Notes: generated from the letters alone by a model not told the origin. Positions 26,693 through 35,288 are shown, counted from the first letter of the stretch. The stretch is 64,000 nt of DNA from JTS-RE9 sp964649195 (GCA_964649195.1 CAZYPK010000008.1:4075-68074); one strand, 5' to 3'. Program-made: numbers and translations.

Positions 26693-28435
26693 ATGCCCAA
26701 TGAAACCACGCCGCCGCCCGCCGAGAAGCCGCAGGATGACACGATCAAGGAGACTTTCGAGTCGATCGTGATCGCCTTCATTCTCGCCTTCGTTTTTCGC
26801 GCCTACGTGGTCGAGGCGTTTGTGATCCCCACCGGTTCGATGGCGCCGACGCTGCTGGGCGAGCACATGCGGGTCAACTGCGACAAGTGCGGCTACCACT
26901 TCAAGGTCGAAACACCCGCCCCCTCCGGCGGCGGCGGCGTGCCTTCCGAAGGCCGCAGGATCATGGTCGATCTCACCTTTCGCTGTCCGATGTGCAGGCA
27001 CGATCAGATCATGCCCCGCCAGAGCAACATCAGCTCCGGCGACCGCATCCTCGTTCACAAATACCTCTACAGCATCAACGAGCCGCAGCGATGGGATGTG
27101 GTCGTGTTCAAGGCGCCGCACAAGCCGCAGATCAACTACATCAAGCGACTGGTGGGCCTGCCCGGGCAGGACACGATGATTCTCGAAGGCAACGTCTATT
27201 ACAACGCGGCCCCCGGCGATGAATCGAAATGGCGCATCGCCCGCAAGACCGATCCGCGCGAGAACCGTCACGCCGAGCAGGTGCAGCGCACCGTCTGGCA
27301 GCCGGTGCATCACTCGCAGTATGTGCCGCTGGATTTTCCCGCCGTCGATCGCTGGCGTTCGCCGTGGATGATCGAATCCACGGGTGACGCCCAGGCCCCG
27401 GCGTGGAAGCGGATCGACCAGAGGAGCCGGGAGTTGGACCCGCGTGGCGGCTTCGAATACCAGGCCGCCGACAAGGGGGCGATGCGATTTTCGTTCCCCC
27501 GCGTTTTCGAAGGCGCCACGGCCGGGCTGTTTCCCTACGGGCAGGGCTTCAACGATCAGCGGCGGGCGCACGAACTGGTGGTGGTGGAGGATGTCCGCCT
27601 GGCGGTTGCCGTGGAAGCGAAACAGGCGGGCCTGGAGTTGAACCTGCAAACCTCGGCGCGTCTGGATGATCCGACCGGCGTCACGCATCTGCTCTGGATC
27701 AACATCGACGCCGGCGGCAACGCATCGCTGCGCCGCAGCGATCGGGAGCAGCCGATCGAATCGGTGAGCATCGGCGCGTTCGAACCGGGGGTGACCCGAC
27801 TCATCGAGTTCTGGTACGTCGATCAGGAGGCGTCGCTTTGGGTCGATGGCAAGCGGGTGCTGGTGAAGCAGTTTGATGACATTCAGTACGTCGATCTGAT
27901 GAAGCGGCCCATCGCGTTCGTGAAGTTCCAGACGCCCGCCATCGCCGCCGAGCATGAGCATCGCGATGACACCGGCCGCCAGTCCCGCCTCAAGGCGCCC
28001 GCGGTTCGGCTGGCTTTTTCAGGCAGCCCGGTGACGTTTCATCGCGTCGAACTGGACCGCGATCTTTACTACCTCCACGCCGGCGACGAGTTCCGCCCCG
28101 GCAAGGGAACCATCATCAAGAACGAAGACAACTCGTCGCTCTTCGGCGAGCCGGTGCGTCTGAACGCCGACGAGTTTTTCTGCCTCGGCGACAACAGCCC
28201 CTTCAGCAGCGATGGCCGGGCGTGGGGAACGGTCGATACCCGGGGCGTCACCGACCCCTGGGTTTTTTCCCGTTCGTTCGCCCAGGGCACGACCATGGAA
28301 CACACCTATGGCATCGTGCCGCGACGCCTGATGATGGGCAAGGCCTTCTTCGTCTATTTCCCCTCCCTCATCGGCTCCAGCCCGCAGTCCACGCCGATGT
28401 TCCCCGACTTCGGCGAGATGCGGCTGATCCGCTGA
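26693..28435 (+). CDS. lepB: Signal peptidase I with zinc-ribbon and large insertion
   Basis: A 580-residue type I leader peptidase, far longer than usual (about 200-320). An N-terminal membrane helix (IVIAFILAFVFRAYVVEAF) leads into VIPTGSMAPTLLGEH with the nucleophile Ser near residue 49. The general base Lys is near 151 in YIKRLVGLPG, and CLGDNSPFSSDGR near 497-509 is the last conserved box. Between Ser and Lys sits a zinc ribbon (CDKC near 63-66, CPMC near 98-101). Between Lys and the last box sits an insert of about 330 residues, beta-rich and lectin-like in appearance (LLWINIDAGG, VTRLIEFWYVDQEASLWVDGKRV). All catalytic elements are kept, so it is probably active. Confidence 0.9.
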   Translation: MPNETTPPPAEKPQDDTIKETFESIVIAFILAFVFRAYVVEAFVIPTGSMAPTLLGEHMRVNCDKCGYHFKVETPAPSGGGGVPSEGRRIMVDLTFRCPMCRHDQIMPRQSNISSGDRILVHKYLYSINEPQRWDVVVFKAPHKPQINYIKRLVGLPGQDTMILEGNVYYNAAPGDESKWRIARKTDPRENRHAEQVQRTVWQPVHHSQYVPLDFPAVDRWRSPWMIESTGDAQAPAWKRIDQRSRELDPRGGFEYQAADKGAMRFSFPRVFEGATAGLFPYGQGFNDQRRAHELVVVEDVRLAVAVEAKQAGLELNLQTSARLDDPTGVTHLLWINIDAGGNASLRRSDREQPIESVSIGAFEPGVTRLIEFWYVDQEASLWVDGKRVLVKQFDDIQYVDLMKRPIAFVKFQTPAIAAEHEHRDDTGRQSRLKAPAVRLAFSGSPVTFHRVELDRDLYYLHAGDEFRPGKGTIIKNEDNSSLFGEPVRLNADEFFCLGDNSPFSSDGRAWGTVDTRGVTDPWVFSRSFAQGTTMEHTYGIVPRRLMMGKAFFVYFPSLIGSSPQSTPMFPDFGEMRLIR

Positions 28436-28439
28436 CGGC

Positions 28440-28607
28440 GAGCCGCGACTCAACGAGTCGCGGACGTGAACGGCAAGAATGAAGTGACCCTCGCGCAGCG
28501 GATCGCGGGATGCGAAAACAACCGGGCGCTGATCGAGGCTGAAAGAAAAAGGTGCGTTCGGACACCCCTTCTTTCCGTTCATCTCCGCGACTCGTTGAGT
28601 CGCGGCG
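28440..28607. repeat. TIR element family CTGAG, copy 3 (outer ends lost)
   Basis: Hairpins CCGCGACTC-AAC-GAGTCGCGG (28443-28463) and its counterpart (28585-28605) enclose a core matching 9287-9491 (CGCGCAGCGGATC, GATCGAGGCTGAAAG and AAAAAGGTGCG). The outer CTGAGTTCGGGATAAGAG arms are absent. Confidence 0.85.
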
Positions 28608-28617
28608 CCGATGAGCA

Positions 28618-29241
28618 TCATCGCGGCCCCATCGCCAGATGCACCGGCTTGGCGTAGATCGGTCCCGCGCCCGGGCGCGGGATGCGGGCCACGAGGGTCA
28701 CGGTCGAGGTGGTGGGCACGTTGGTTTCCCAGTTGAGCGACATGGCGTACTGCCAGCCGACGATCGTCTTGCGGCCGGACTGGCCGATCTGCCTCGCGGT
28801 GAATCGCCAGATGTGAAACGGCGTCGCGCCGCCGATTTCCGTTTCCCTGATCGAGCCTTCGTAGAGCACGAATTCCATATCGCCTTGCGTCAGGGCGAAA
28901 GCCAGCGGCGTGTCGAGGTTGTAGAGCCGCAGCTTCAGGCTCACGCCATCAGGGCCGGGCACATCATCCAGGTTCACCGCCGATGGAAAGGACTCAAGCT
29001 CCATCTTGTCCACGCGCGGCAGCGGCGTCACCGCGGACGCAGCCGGCCCTTCGTTGGGTGTGGCCACATTCGGCAGACCGGGCCGGGCGGAGGAGGGAAT
29101 CGTCTCGCCGCCCCTGGGCGCCTGGGCGGGATCGACCGTCGTCACCGCCGGCGAGCTGGGCTGATCCGACGGCGACTGGCAACCAGCAACGATCAGCACG
29201 CAAGCCAGAAACGATGCAGCCAGTTGAACGGAACATTTCAT
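28618..29241 (-). CDS. Lipoprotein of unknown function
   Basis: A 207-residue protein with a lipoprotein signal: MKCSVQLAASFLACVLIVAGC, where IVAGC is the lipobox. A Pro/Ser/Ala-rich linker follows, then a beta-rich domain (VSLKLRLYNLDTPLAFALTQGDMEFVLYEGSI). The start at 29241 has GGAGA 7 nt upstream and places the signal correctly. A -10-like TACGAT lies upstream on the same strand. No domain name can be given. The gene ends 11 bp from the repeat at 28440-28607. Confidence 0.75.
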   Translation of the reverse strand: MKCSVQLAASFLACVLIVAGCQSPSDQPSSPAVTTVDPAQAPRGGETIPSSARPGLPNVATPNEGPAASAVTPLPRVDKMELESFPSAVNLDDVPGPDGVSLKLRLYNLDTPLAFALTQGDMEFVLYEGSIRETEIGGATPFHIWRFTARQIGQSGRKTIVGWQYAMSLNWETNVPTTSTVTLVARIPRPGAGPIYAKPVHLAMGPR

Positions 29242-29349
29242 CGCGCAATCTCCGGTGAAGGCATGGTCATTCATCATGCCACATCGTAGCGGCAATGAAT
29301 GAGGAAAACCGATGAAAAAGGCCGGCGTCCAGGGTGAAAGCATGTGGCT

Positions 29350-29519
29350 CTTACTCCCCTCTCTCTTGGCAGGATTTTGCGTGAACAAAGAAAACCACTT
29401 GTATTCAGCCGCGAAGCGGCGGCATGGCGGGTGAACCATGATGTGTCGCCGCTTCGCGGCTGAAACCACGGACGTTTCATTGTTCACGCAAAATCCCGCC
29501 ACAGGGAGAGGGCGAAGCA
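29350..29519. repeat. GGATTTTGCGTGAACAA element with nested palindrome
   Basis: Inverted termini GGCAGGATTTTGCGTGAACAA (29368-29388) and TTGTTCACGCAAAATCCCGCC (29480-29500), extended outwards by imperfectly matched CTCCCTCTCTC-type sequence. Inside is a second pair, AGCCGCGAAGCGGCGGCA with its inverse. No reading frame is conserved within. A related GCCGCCGCTTCGCGGCTAAAT palindrome occurs at 63841-63862. It lies in the gap before hpt. Confidence 0.8.
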
Positions 29520-29590
29520 TCAGGCCCTGACGGTGGATGCGATTGCCTCCGCCCAATCCCGCCCGTCCGCACTTCCGCTAAACTGGAGCG

Positions 29591-30199
29591 ATGCAGGACG
29601 ACATCGACCATGTTCTGATCGATCGCCACAGGATCGCGCTGCGCGTGCAGGAACTGGCTGCGCAGATCATGGGCGACCTGCTCAAGGGTGTTTCTGATCA
29701 GGGAAAACCGGGGTATCCGGGGGAGCCGGACATCACCCTCGTGCCGCTGCTGACGGGCAGCTTCATTTTCGCCGCGGATCTGATTCGTCATCTGCCGGTG
29801 AAGCTGAAGATTCGCCTGCTCTCGGTCAGTTCGTATCCCGGCACGGCCACCACCTCGCGCGGAGCCCGGATCAAGGATGATCTTTCGCATCTGCCCGCGA
29901 GTCTTGCCGGTCAGCATGTGCTGATCGTCGATGACATTCTCGATTCGGGCAACACGCTCAAGCTCGTCGGCCAGACGCTGGCGGCGATGAATCCCGCCTC
30001 GATTCGCACCTGCGTGCTGCTGCGGAAGGAGAGGCCGCAGGCGATGGCGTTCCCGGTGGATTACGTGGCCTTCGATATTCCCGATGAGTTTGTCGTGGGG
30101 TACGGCCTGGATTTCAACGATCACTATCGCAATCTGCCGGATATCGTCACGCTTCGGCGCGAAGTGATCGCCCACGCGATCGCCAAAGAGAAGGCTTGA
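29591..30199 (+). CDS. hpt: Hypoxanthine phosphoribosyltransferase
   Basis: A 202-residue purine salvage enzyme joining hypoxanthine or guanine to PRPP. The PRPP motif VLIVDDILDSGNTL is near residues 115-128. The N-terminal part has LVPLLTGSFIFAADLIR, and SSYPGTATTSRG forms the flexible loop. The C-terminal DYVAFDIPDEFVVGYGLDFN is the base-binding segment. The next gene starts 15 bp downstream on the same strand. Confidence 0.93.
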   Translation: MQDDIDHVLIDRHRIALRVQELAAQIMGDLLKGVSDQGKPGYPGEPDITLVPLLTGSFIFAADLIRHLPVKLKIRLLSVSSYPGTATTSRGARIKDDLSHLPASLAGQHVLIVDDILDSGNTLKLVGQTLAAMNPASIRTCVLLRKERPQAMAFPVDYVAFDIPDEFVVGYGLDFNDHYRNLPDIVTLRREVIAHAIAKEKA

Positions 30200-30213
30200 G
30201 GCATTTCCAAGTC

Positions 30214-30834
30214 ATGAAACCGACCGAGCCATTTCGTCCGCATTCGCCACGCCTGGCCTCGCCCGCGCCGACCCCCGGCGCCCCCGGTGCGGCCGGAGCC
30301 CCCGGCGCCGCCGGCGGGATCGACGCCCGCATCGCCGCGCTGCTGCCGGCCCAGTTGCTGCAACCCAGCGAGATCATCATCCTGCTCATCAAGCCCAGCC
30401 CGTGGTACATCCTGCTCACCTCGCTGGGCTTCCTGGCGACAACGATTCTCATCGCCGCCTTGCTGCTGGCCCTGCAATCGCGGGGCGTCCTGCCCTGGGT
30501 GAGCCGCAACGATCTGTACCTCGCCGCCGTCGGCGTCTGCGGCATCCGCCTGTTCTGGCAGTTCCTCGAATGGCTCAGCAGGCTTTACGTGCTCACCGAT
30601 CAGCGCGTCATCCGCATCGCGGGCGTGGTGCGCGTGCATATCTTTGAAACGCCGATCAAAAACGTGCAGCACACGACGGCGGTTTTCTCCCTGCGCGAAC
30701 GCATCTTTCATCTGGGCACCATCTCCTTCGCCACCAGCGGCACGGCAGGCATCGAGGCAAGCTGGCACATGATCGCCCGACCGCTGGAGGTCCACCGCAT
30801 CGTGGTGGAGACCTTGGGAAGATACGGCAGATAG
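30214..30834 (+). CDS. Membrane protein with bacterial PH domain (bPH2/DUF304 type)
   Basis: About 206 residues. A Pro/Ala/Gly-rich stretch near residues 15-36 (PAPTPGAPGAAGAPGAAGG) leads to two membrane helices (WYILLTSLGFLATTILIAALLLAL and YLAAVGVCGIRLFWQFLEWL). A bPH2-type domain follows: YVLTDQRVIRIAGVVRVHIFETPIKNVQHTTAVFS...GTISFATSG. It probably sits with hpt in one operon by spacing. Function unknown. The ATG at 30214 is preferred over a TTG at 30196 that overlaps hpt. Confidence 0.78.
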   Translation: MKPTEPFRPHSPRLASPAPTPGAPGAAGAPGAAGGIDARIAALLPAQLLQPSEIIILLIKPSPWYILLTSLGFLATTILIAALLLALQSRGVLPWVSRNDLYLAAVGVCGIRLFWQFLEWLSRLYVLTDQRVIRIAGVVRVHIFETPIKNVQHTTAVFSLRERIFHLGTISFATSGTAGIEASWHMIARPLEVHRIVVETLGRYGR

Positions 30835-30857
30835 CCGCAGCTGCTTGCGCAACCCCC

Positions 30858-30877
30858 AGCCGCTTGCGGCTTCGCTC
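30858..30877. repeat. REP-A palindrome, left flank of rayT
   Basis: AGCCGCTTGCGGCTTCGCTC is the inverse of the copy to the right of the transposase gene (31623-31642). It lies 11 bp beyond the rayT stop. Confidence 0.88.
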
Positions 30878-30887
30878 CCCCGGTTTT

Positions 30888-31544
30888 TCACCGATCATGC
30901 GGATATCGCCCCGCCGCTTTGAGCGCCTTGACGTAAGGCGAATGAATCGAATGTCCCGGATGCAGCGGCCAGTCGTCATACGCCTTGACGAAGGGCCACG
31001 ACTGCGCCGGCCATCGGATCTTGATCGGATTCATCTCCACATAGCCGATCGTTCGACGGACTTCGCTCGGGTGATCGAGGAACACCTTCCAGCCGGGACC
31101 GCCCCAGGTGGGATGGTCGGAAGGACGAAGACCCAGGGAGCGAAGCCGCAAGCGGCTTGCGGTTTGCAGATTCTCGATCATCTCCTCGGCTTGATGCCTG
31201 TGCTTGCGGAGGATGATGTGAATGTGATCGGGCATGATCGCGCAGGCGTAGCAGGTGTATCTTTCATGTTCGATCACTTCATGGAATGCCTGGGCGATCG
31301 CGGCGATACCGGGCGTGTCGAAGGTGAGCAGTTCATATTTGAGCGCCCCGGCGGCTCGTTCGTAGAACTCACGAATCTCACGGCCGGCCGGTTGAATGCG
31401 CTTGCGGCCATGGTGCAGTTCGCCCAGGTCGCGGATGATCGGGGAATCGATGTGTTTCGACATGCTGCCGCGCGGGTCGTTGCCCAGCCACCAGCCGTAG
31501 GCGGTCCAGATCAGGTGGTGGGCGATGACGATGGGATTCGCCAT
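30888..31544 (-). CDS. REP-associated tyrosine transposase (RayT, Y1_Tnp family)
   Basis: A 218-residue protein of the single-domain HuH tyrosine transposases. CAIMPDHIHIIL carries the HxH metal motif, and YVEMNPIK near the C-terminus carries the catalytic Tyr candidate. The N-terminal HHLIWTAYGWWLGNDPRGS is typical of the REP-associated branch. Such enzymes cut and rejoin REP hairpins as single-stranded DNA. The gene is bracketed by REP-A palindromes in opposite orientation (30858-30877 and 31623-31642), and a third copy lies inside its coding sequence (31138-31157). The internal copy is read in frame as TASRLRLRSLG, so the gene is not interrupted by a stop. Confidence 0.88.
   Translation of the reverse strand: MANPIVIAHHLIWTAYGWWLGNDPRGSMSKHIDSPIIRDLGELHHGRKRIQPAGREIREFYERAAGALKYELLTFDTPGIAAIAQAFHEVIEHERYTCYACAIMPDHIHIILRKHRHQAEEMIENLQTASRLRLRSLGLRPSDHPTWGGPGWKVFLDHPSEVRRTIGYVEMNPIKIRWPAQSWPFVKAYDDWPLHPGHSIHSPYVKALKAAGRYPHDR
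31138..31157. repeat. REP-A palindrome inside rayT
   Basis: GAGCGAAGCCGCAAGCGGCT lies within the transposase gene, between the HuH motif and the Tyr region. Reading continues through it without frameshift. Confidence 0.88.
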
Positions 31545-31590
31545 TCGTTCATGATAACTTGCAATGGGTTTGGGGCAAGTGCGTGGTGGA

Positions 31591-31624
31591 TGAAGAATGA
31601 AGAATGAAGAATGAAGAATGAAGA
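31591..31624 (+). repeat. AATGAAG heptamer array
   Basis: Five tandem copies of a 7-bp unit directly precede the REP-A palindrome at 31623. Confidence 0.88.
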
Positions 31625-31642
31625 GCGAAGCCGCAAGCGGCT
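31623..31642. repeat. REP-A palindrome, right flank of rayT
   Basis: GAGCGAAGCCGCAAGCGGCT. Its last base is the final base of the hisD stop codon read on the minus strand. Other copies or variants are at 10863-10876, 32990-33006, 38703-38722, 45404-45423 and 54336-54355. Confidence 0.88.
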
Positions 31643-32964
31643 TAGTCCCCGCGCGCCCTGGCGGATTCCGCGTGGGCGTCGAGTCCCTCCGCCTCGGCGA
31701 AGCGGGCGATCGCTTCGGTGGTGGCCTGGCTCATGCCTTCGCGGTACCAGACGGTGCTGCTGCGTTTGAGGAAGGTGAACGCGCTGACGCCGCTGCTGAA
31801 GCGGGCCGTGGCGCCGGTGGGCAGGCTGTGGCTGGGGCCGGCGTAGTAATCACCCGCCGCGACGGGCGATTCATCGCGCAGGAAAAAGGCGCCTCCATGA
31901 CGCAGTTTCGCCATGACCGGTTCCAGATTCGCCACAGCCACGGTGACATGTTCCGCCGCCAGTTCGTTGACCACTTCGATCGCCGCGTCTTCATCCTTCA
32001 CGAGCACCGCCGCCGACCAATCCTTGAAGGATCGTTCGATGGCTTCCTTGCGCTTGCAGTTCTGCGCGTGTACCTGAATCTGGGCGTTGACCGCTTCGAT
32101 CATGTTGCGCGACCATGACACCAGAATGCACCGGCCCGGATCGTGTTCCGCTTGTGCGATCAGGTCGAGCGCGAGGCGCGTGGGATTGGGCGTGGCATCG
32201 GAGAGGACGACGATTTCGCTGGGGCCGTAGAAGCCGTCGATGCCCACGCGGCCCATGAGTTGTTGCTTGGCGACCTGGGTGTAGCTGTTGCCCGGTCCGG
32301 CGATGAAGTCAACCGCTTCGACGGAGGCGGTGCCGTAAGCGAGGGCGGCCATGGCCTGCGCGCCGCCGATGCGATAGACGTTTTCGATGCCCACCATCGC
32401 ACAGGTCGCCAGCACCAGCGGGGCGATGTCGCCCGCCGGTTCGTCGCCATGACGTGTGGGCGGCGGGGTGACGATGCTGATCTTCGACCGCTCGACCCCC
32501 GCGGCCAGCGCAGGCACGGCCAGCATGATCACGCTCGACGGATACGCCGCCTTGCCGCCCGGCACCGCCAGGCCGACGCTGTCCATCGGCGACCAGCGCA
32601 GACCCAGCACCGCGCCATCGATGGTGATCGTCGGCGGATCGCCGGGGCAGATGTGCCGCTGATAGGTCTGGACATGCTCGATCGATTGTTCAAGCACCCG
32701 GCGCATCGCGGGATCGAGCGCATCCAGCGCGGCTTTCATCTCCGCAGGCGTCACGCGGATGCGGTCGGCGGTGAACGCGGGATCGGTCCACTGCCGCATG
32801 TGGCGCACGACGGCTTCATCGCCATGTTGACGGACATCATCGATGATGGAAGCGACGGTGGCCGCGATTTCGCCGCCGGGGATGGCGCTCTGGCGAAGGT
32901 GGGTGAACCAGGGCTGTTTCCTGAGATCGGCGGGATTGTTCAGTTCAACCAGGTGAAGTCTCAT
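31642..32964 (-). CDS. hisD: Histidinol dehydrogenase
   Basis: A 440-residue enzyme oxidising histidinol to histidine with NAD+ (the last two steps of histidine synthesis). Signatures are VGLAVPGGKAAYPSSVIM, RIGGAQAMAALAYGTASV, DFIAGPGNSYTQVAKQQL, GPSEIVVLSDATPNP, AQAEHDPG and YYAGPSHSLPTGATARF. The zinc ligands expected in the family (Gln, His, Asp, His) have candidates in these motifs. No other his genes are near. The stop codon lies at the edge of a REP-A palindrome. Confidence 0.95.
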   Translation of the reverse strand: MRLHLVELNNPADLRKQPWFTHLRQSAIPGGEIAATVASIIDDVRQHGDEAVVRHMRQWTDPAFTADRIRVTPAEMKAALDALDPAMRRVLEQSIEHVQTYQRHICPGDPPTITIDGAVLGLRWSPMDSVGLAVPGGKAAYPSSVIMLAVPALAAGVERSKISIVTPPPTRHGDEPAGDIAPLVLATCAMVGIENVYRIGGAQAMAALAYGTASVEAVDFIAGPGNSYTQVAKQQLMGRVGIDGFYGPSEIVVLSDATPNPTRLALDLIAQAEHDPGRCILVSWSRNMIEAVNAQIQVHAQNCKRKEAIERSFKDWSAAVLVKDEDAAIEVVNELAAEHVTVAVANLEPVMAKLRHGGAFFLRDESPVAAGDYYAGPSHSLPTGATARFSSGVSAFTFLKRSSTVWYREGMSQATTEAIARFAEAEGLDAHAESARARGD

Positions 32965-33009
32965 GGCGGTAGCTTAGTGCAGTGCGATGCGAAGCCGCAA
33001 GCGGCGGGA

Positions 33010-34479
33010 TCACGCCAGCACCTGGTGTACCAGTTCGCCGTGCACATCGGTCAGGCGGAAGTCGCGGCCCTGGAAACGGTAGGTCAGGCGCGTGTGGTTG
33101 ACGCCCATCAGGTGCAGAATGGTGGCGTTCAGATCGTGAACGTGAACGGGATCACTGACGATGTTGTAGCAGTAGTCGTCGGTCTCGCCGAGGGTCATGC
33201 CGGTCTTGACGCCTGCGCCGGCGAGGAGCATGGTGAAGCAGCGCGGGTGATGGTCGCGGCCGTAGTTGTTGGCGGTGAGGCCGCCTTGCGAGTAGATGGT
33301 GCGGCCGAACTCGCCGCCCCAGACGATGAGCGTGTCTTCGAGCAGGCCGCGATTTTTCAGATCGGTGATCAGGGCCGCCGTGGCTTGATCGGTGTCCTTG
33401 CATTGGCCGCGGATGGCGGCGGGCAGTCCGCCGTGATGGTCCCAGCCCATGTGGAAGAGCTGGATGAACCGCACATCGCGCTCGGCCAGGCGGCGGGCCA
33501 GCAGGCAGTTGGCGGCATAAGAGCCGGCCCGCTTCACATCCGGGCCGTAGCTTTCCAGAACGTGTCGGGGTTCCTTTGAAAGATCAAGCAGATCGGGCAC
33601 GCTCGACTGCATGCGGAAGGCCATCTCGTACTGCGCGATGCGCGTCTGGATTTCCGGATCGCCCAGTCGGGCATGGCGCTGTGCGTTGAGCGCGGCAAGG
33701 CGATCGAGCGTCGAACGACGCGCGGCACGATCGATGCCGGGCGGATCGGAAAGATAAAGCACCGCATCGCCGCTGTTGCGGAACTTCACCCCTTGATGTT
33801 CGGAAGGAAGAAAACCCGAACCCCAGAGCCGATCGTAAAGCGGCTGATCATCGGGCCGGCCGCTGCCGAAGGAGGTGAGCACGACATAGGCGGGCAGATC
33901 GCGGTTGGCGCTGCCCAGCCCGTAGCTGGCCCACGAGCCGATCGAAGGGCGGCCGGCAAGCTGCGAGCCGGTCTGGAAGAAGGTGATCGCGGGATCGTGG
34001 TTGATCGCTTCGGTGTGCATCGAGCGGATCATGCAGAACTCATCAGCGAGCCTGGCCATGTGCGGCGTCAGCTCGCTGAACCACATGCCTGATTCGCCAT
34101 GCTGTGCGAACTTGAAGATCGAAGGCGCGATGGGAAACTTCGATTGCCCGCTGGTCATGGTGGTCAGCCGCTGCCCTTTGCGGATCGAGTCGGGCAGGTC
34201 CTTGTTGAACTGGGCCTGCATCTGCGGCTTGGGGTCGAACATGTCCATCTGCGACGGCGCGCCGGACTGAAAGAGATAAATGATGCGCCTGGCCTTGGGG
34301 GCGTGATTGGGGAAGGCGGAAGCGGGGGCGGCGGCAGGAGCAGAAGCAGGCGCAGCGGCAGTCGCCTGGCCGGTGAGCAGCGTGCCCAGCGCCGTGGTTC
34401 CAAGGCCAAGCGCCGAGGCCTTGAGAAACACGCGGCGGTTGAGGGCGTCCTGGGCGGCGATGATGGTGTGCTTGTTCAT
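33010..34479 (-). CDS. DUF1501 family protein, Tat-exported (second copy)
   Basis: A 489-residue protein with a Tat signal (NRRVFLKASALGLGTTALG), an Ala/Pro-rich spacer (ASAPAAAPASA) and the DUF1501 core: LFQSGAPSQMDMFDPKP, MIRSMHTEAINHDPA, VWGGEFGRTIYSQGG, NYGRDHHPRCFTM and RFQGRDFRLTDVHGELV. In planctomycetes this family usually follows a DUF1549/DUF1553 gene, and that partner lies upstream at 35459-38584. The normal short spacing is broken by a toxin-antitoxin module and a duplicated gene start between them. Confidence 0.9.
   Translation of the reverse strand: MNKHTIIAAQDALNRRVFLKASALGLGTTALGTLLTGQATAAAPASAPAAAPASAFPNHAPKARRIIYLFQSGAPSQMDMFDPKPQMQAQFNKDLPDSIRKGQRLTTMTSGQSKFPIAPSIFKFAQHGESGMWFSELTPHMARLADEFCMIRSMHTEAINHDPAITFFQTGSQLAGRPSIGSWASYGLGSANRDLPAYVVLTSFGSGRPDDQPLYDRLWGSGFLPSEHQGVKFRNSGDAVLYLSDPPGIDRAARRSTLDRLAALNAQRHARLGDPEIQTRIAQYEMAFRMQSSVPDLLDLSKEPRHVLESYGPDVKRAGSYAANCLLARRLAERDVRFIQLFHMGWDHHGGLPAAIRGQCKDTDQATAALITDLKNRGLLEDTLIVWGGEFGRTIYSQGGLTANNYGRDHHPRCFTMLLAGAGVKTGMTLGETDDYCYNIVSDPVHVHDLNATILHLMGVNHTRLTYRFQGRDFRLTDVHGELVHQVLA
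34413..34460. repeat. 48-bp direct repeat, copy within the DUF1501 gene
   Basis: This segment codes for AAQDALNRRVFLKAS in the Tat signal. It is identical over 48 bp to 35241-35288. The two copies have the same orientation and bracket a toxin-antitoxin module. Confidence 0.92.
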
Positions 34480-34501
34480 GGGGGAATCTCAAACGGTCAG
34501 T

Positions 34502-34509
34502 GCTACAAT
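34502..34509 (+). promoter_or_regulatory. -10 box of the PIN toxin-antitoxin operon
   Basis: TGCTACAAT-type box, with TACAAT at 34504-34509, about 38 nt before the antitoxin ATG at 34548. Confidence 0.5.
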
Positions 34510-34547
34510 AGGGCCGGTGCCGGTCGTTTTCATCAACGGATCAAGTC

Positions 34548-34784
34548 ATGAAGGTCATTTCCGTCAAACTGCCTGATGATGCGTTCGAGGCGATCGATCA
34601 GGCGGCACGTTCCCGAAACAAAACCGCGGAGGAAGTCGTCGTGGAAGCGGTCGAGCGATGGCGCGAGTCCGAAACGGGCGGCGGGAAAAGCATTCTTTCG
34701 ATGGCGCCGGTTGATCTGGGTTTGATGAAGGCTTCCGTAAACGACGACTTGCTGGGGGAGATGCTGGATGATTCACGGGATTGA
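34548..34784 (+). CDS. Ribbon-helix-helix-like antitoxin
   Basis: A 78-residue protein beginning MKVISVKLPDDAFEAIDQAARSRNKTAEEVVVEAVERW, a beta strand followed by two helices as in CopG/Arc-type antitoxins. The C-terminal part (PVDLGLMKASVNDDLLGEMLDDSRD) is acidic and would bind the toxin. It overlaps the PIN toxin gene by 17 bp. It likely represses its own promoter at 34502. Confidence 0.8.
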   Translation: MKVISVKLPDDAFEAIDQAARSRNKTAEEVVVEAVERWRESETGGGKSILSMAPVDLGLMKASVNDDLLGEMLDDSRD

Positions 34785-35211
34785 CACCTCGTATCTCGTT
34801 GCCATCGCAGTGCAAAGTCATCCTTTGCACCGCAGCGCCATCGATCAGATTCAGCGGCTCATCGGCGGCGGCGATGAGCTGGCCGTCGCATCGCAGGTTC
34901 TCGCGGAATTCGTCCATGTCGTGACCGATGGCAGGCGATTTGAGGAACCGTTGACCATGATCGAGGCCACCACTTTGGCGCTCGAAATCTGGAACATGCG
35001 CGAGGTTCGGCGTGTGTTTACGGATGGTCATGCTGTGTCCACGTTCTTCGCCTGGCTGAGTCGGCATCAACTGGGTCGCAAGCGACTGCTCGATACTCAA
35101 CTCGCAGCCACCTGTCAATCTCATGGCATCGTTTCAGTTCTCACATTAAATCCAACAGACTTTCACCTCTTTGAAGGCATGAAAACGATTACACCTGACA
35201 CTGCACTTTGA
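34768..35211 (+). CDS. PIN-domain toxin, VapC-like
   Basis: A 147-residue PIN nuclease: GIDTSYLVAIAVQ at the start, SQVLAEFVHVVTDGRR in the middle, RKRLLDTQLAATCQSHG and VLTLNPTDFHLFEG at the end, with acidic residues at the expected places. It is different in sequence from the PIN toxin at 87-539. The pair lies opposite to the DUF1501 and PSD1 genes and separates them. Confidence 0.82.
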   Translation: MIHGIDTSYLVAIAVQSHPLHRSAIDQIQRLIGGGDELAVASQVLAEFVHVVTDGRRFEEPLTMIEATTLALEIWNMREVRRVFTDGHAVSTFFAWLSRHQLGRKRLLDTQLAATCQSHGIVSVLTLNPTDFHLFEGMKTITPDTAL

Positions 35212-35240
35212 ACTCACAAGTCCCAGTGGCAGGTCGTGGT

Positions 35241-35288
35241 CCGAGGCCTTGAGAAACACGCGGCGGTTGAGGGCGTCCTGGGCGGCGA
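35241..35288. repeat. 48-bp direct repeat, copy in the DUF1501 fragment
   Basis: Identical to 34413-34460. The distance between the copies is 780 bp and contains the complete toxin-antitoxin operon. Confidence 0.92.
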
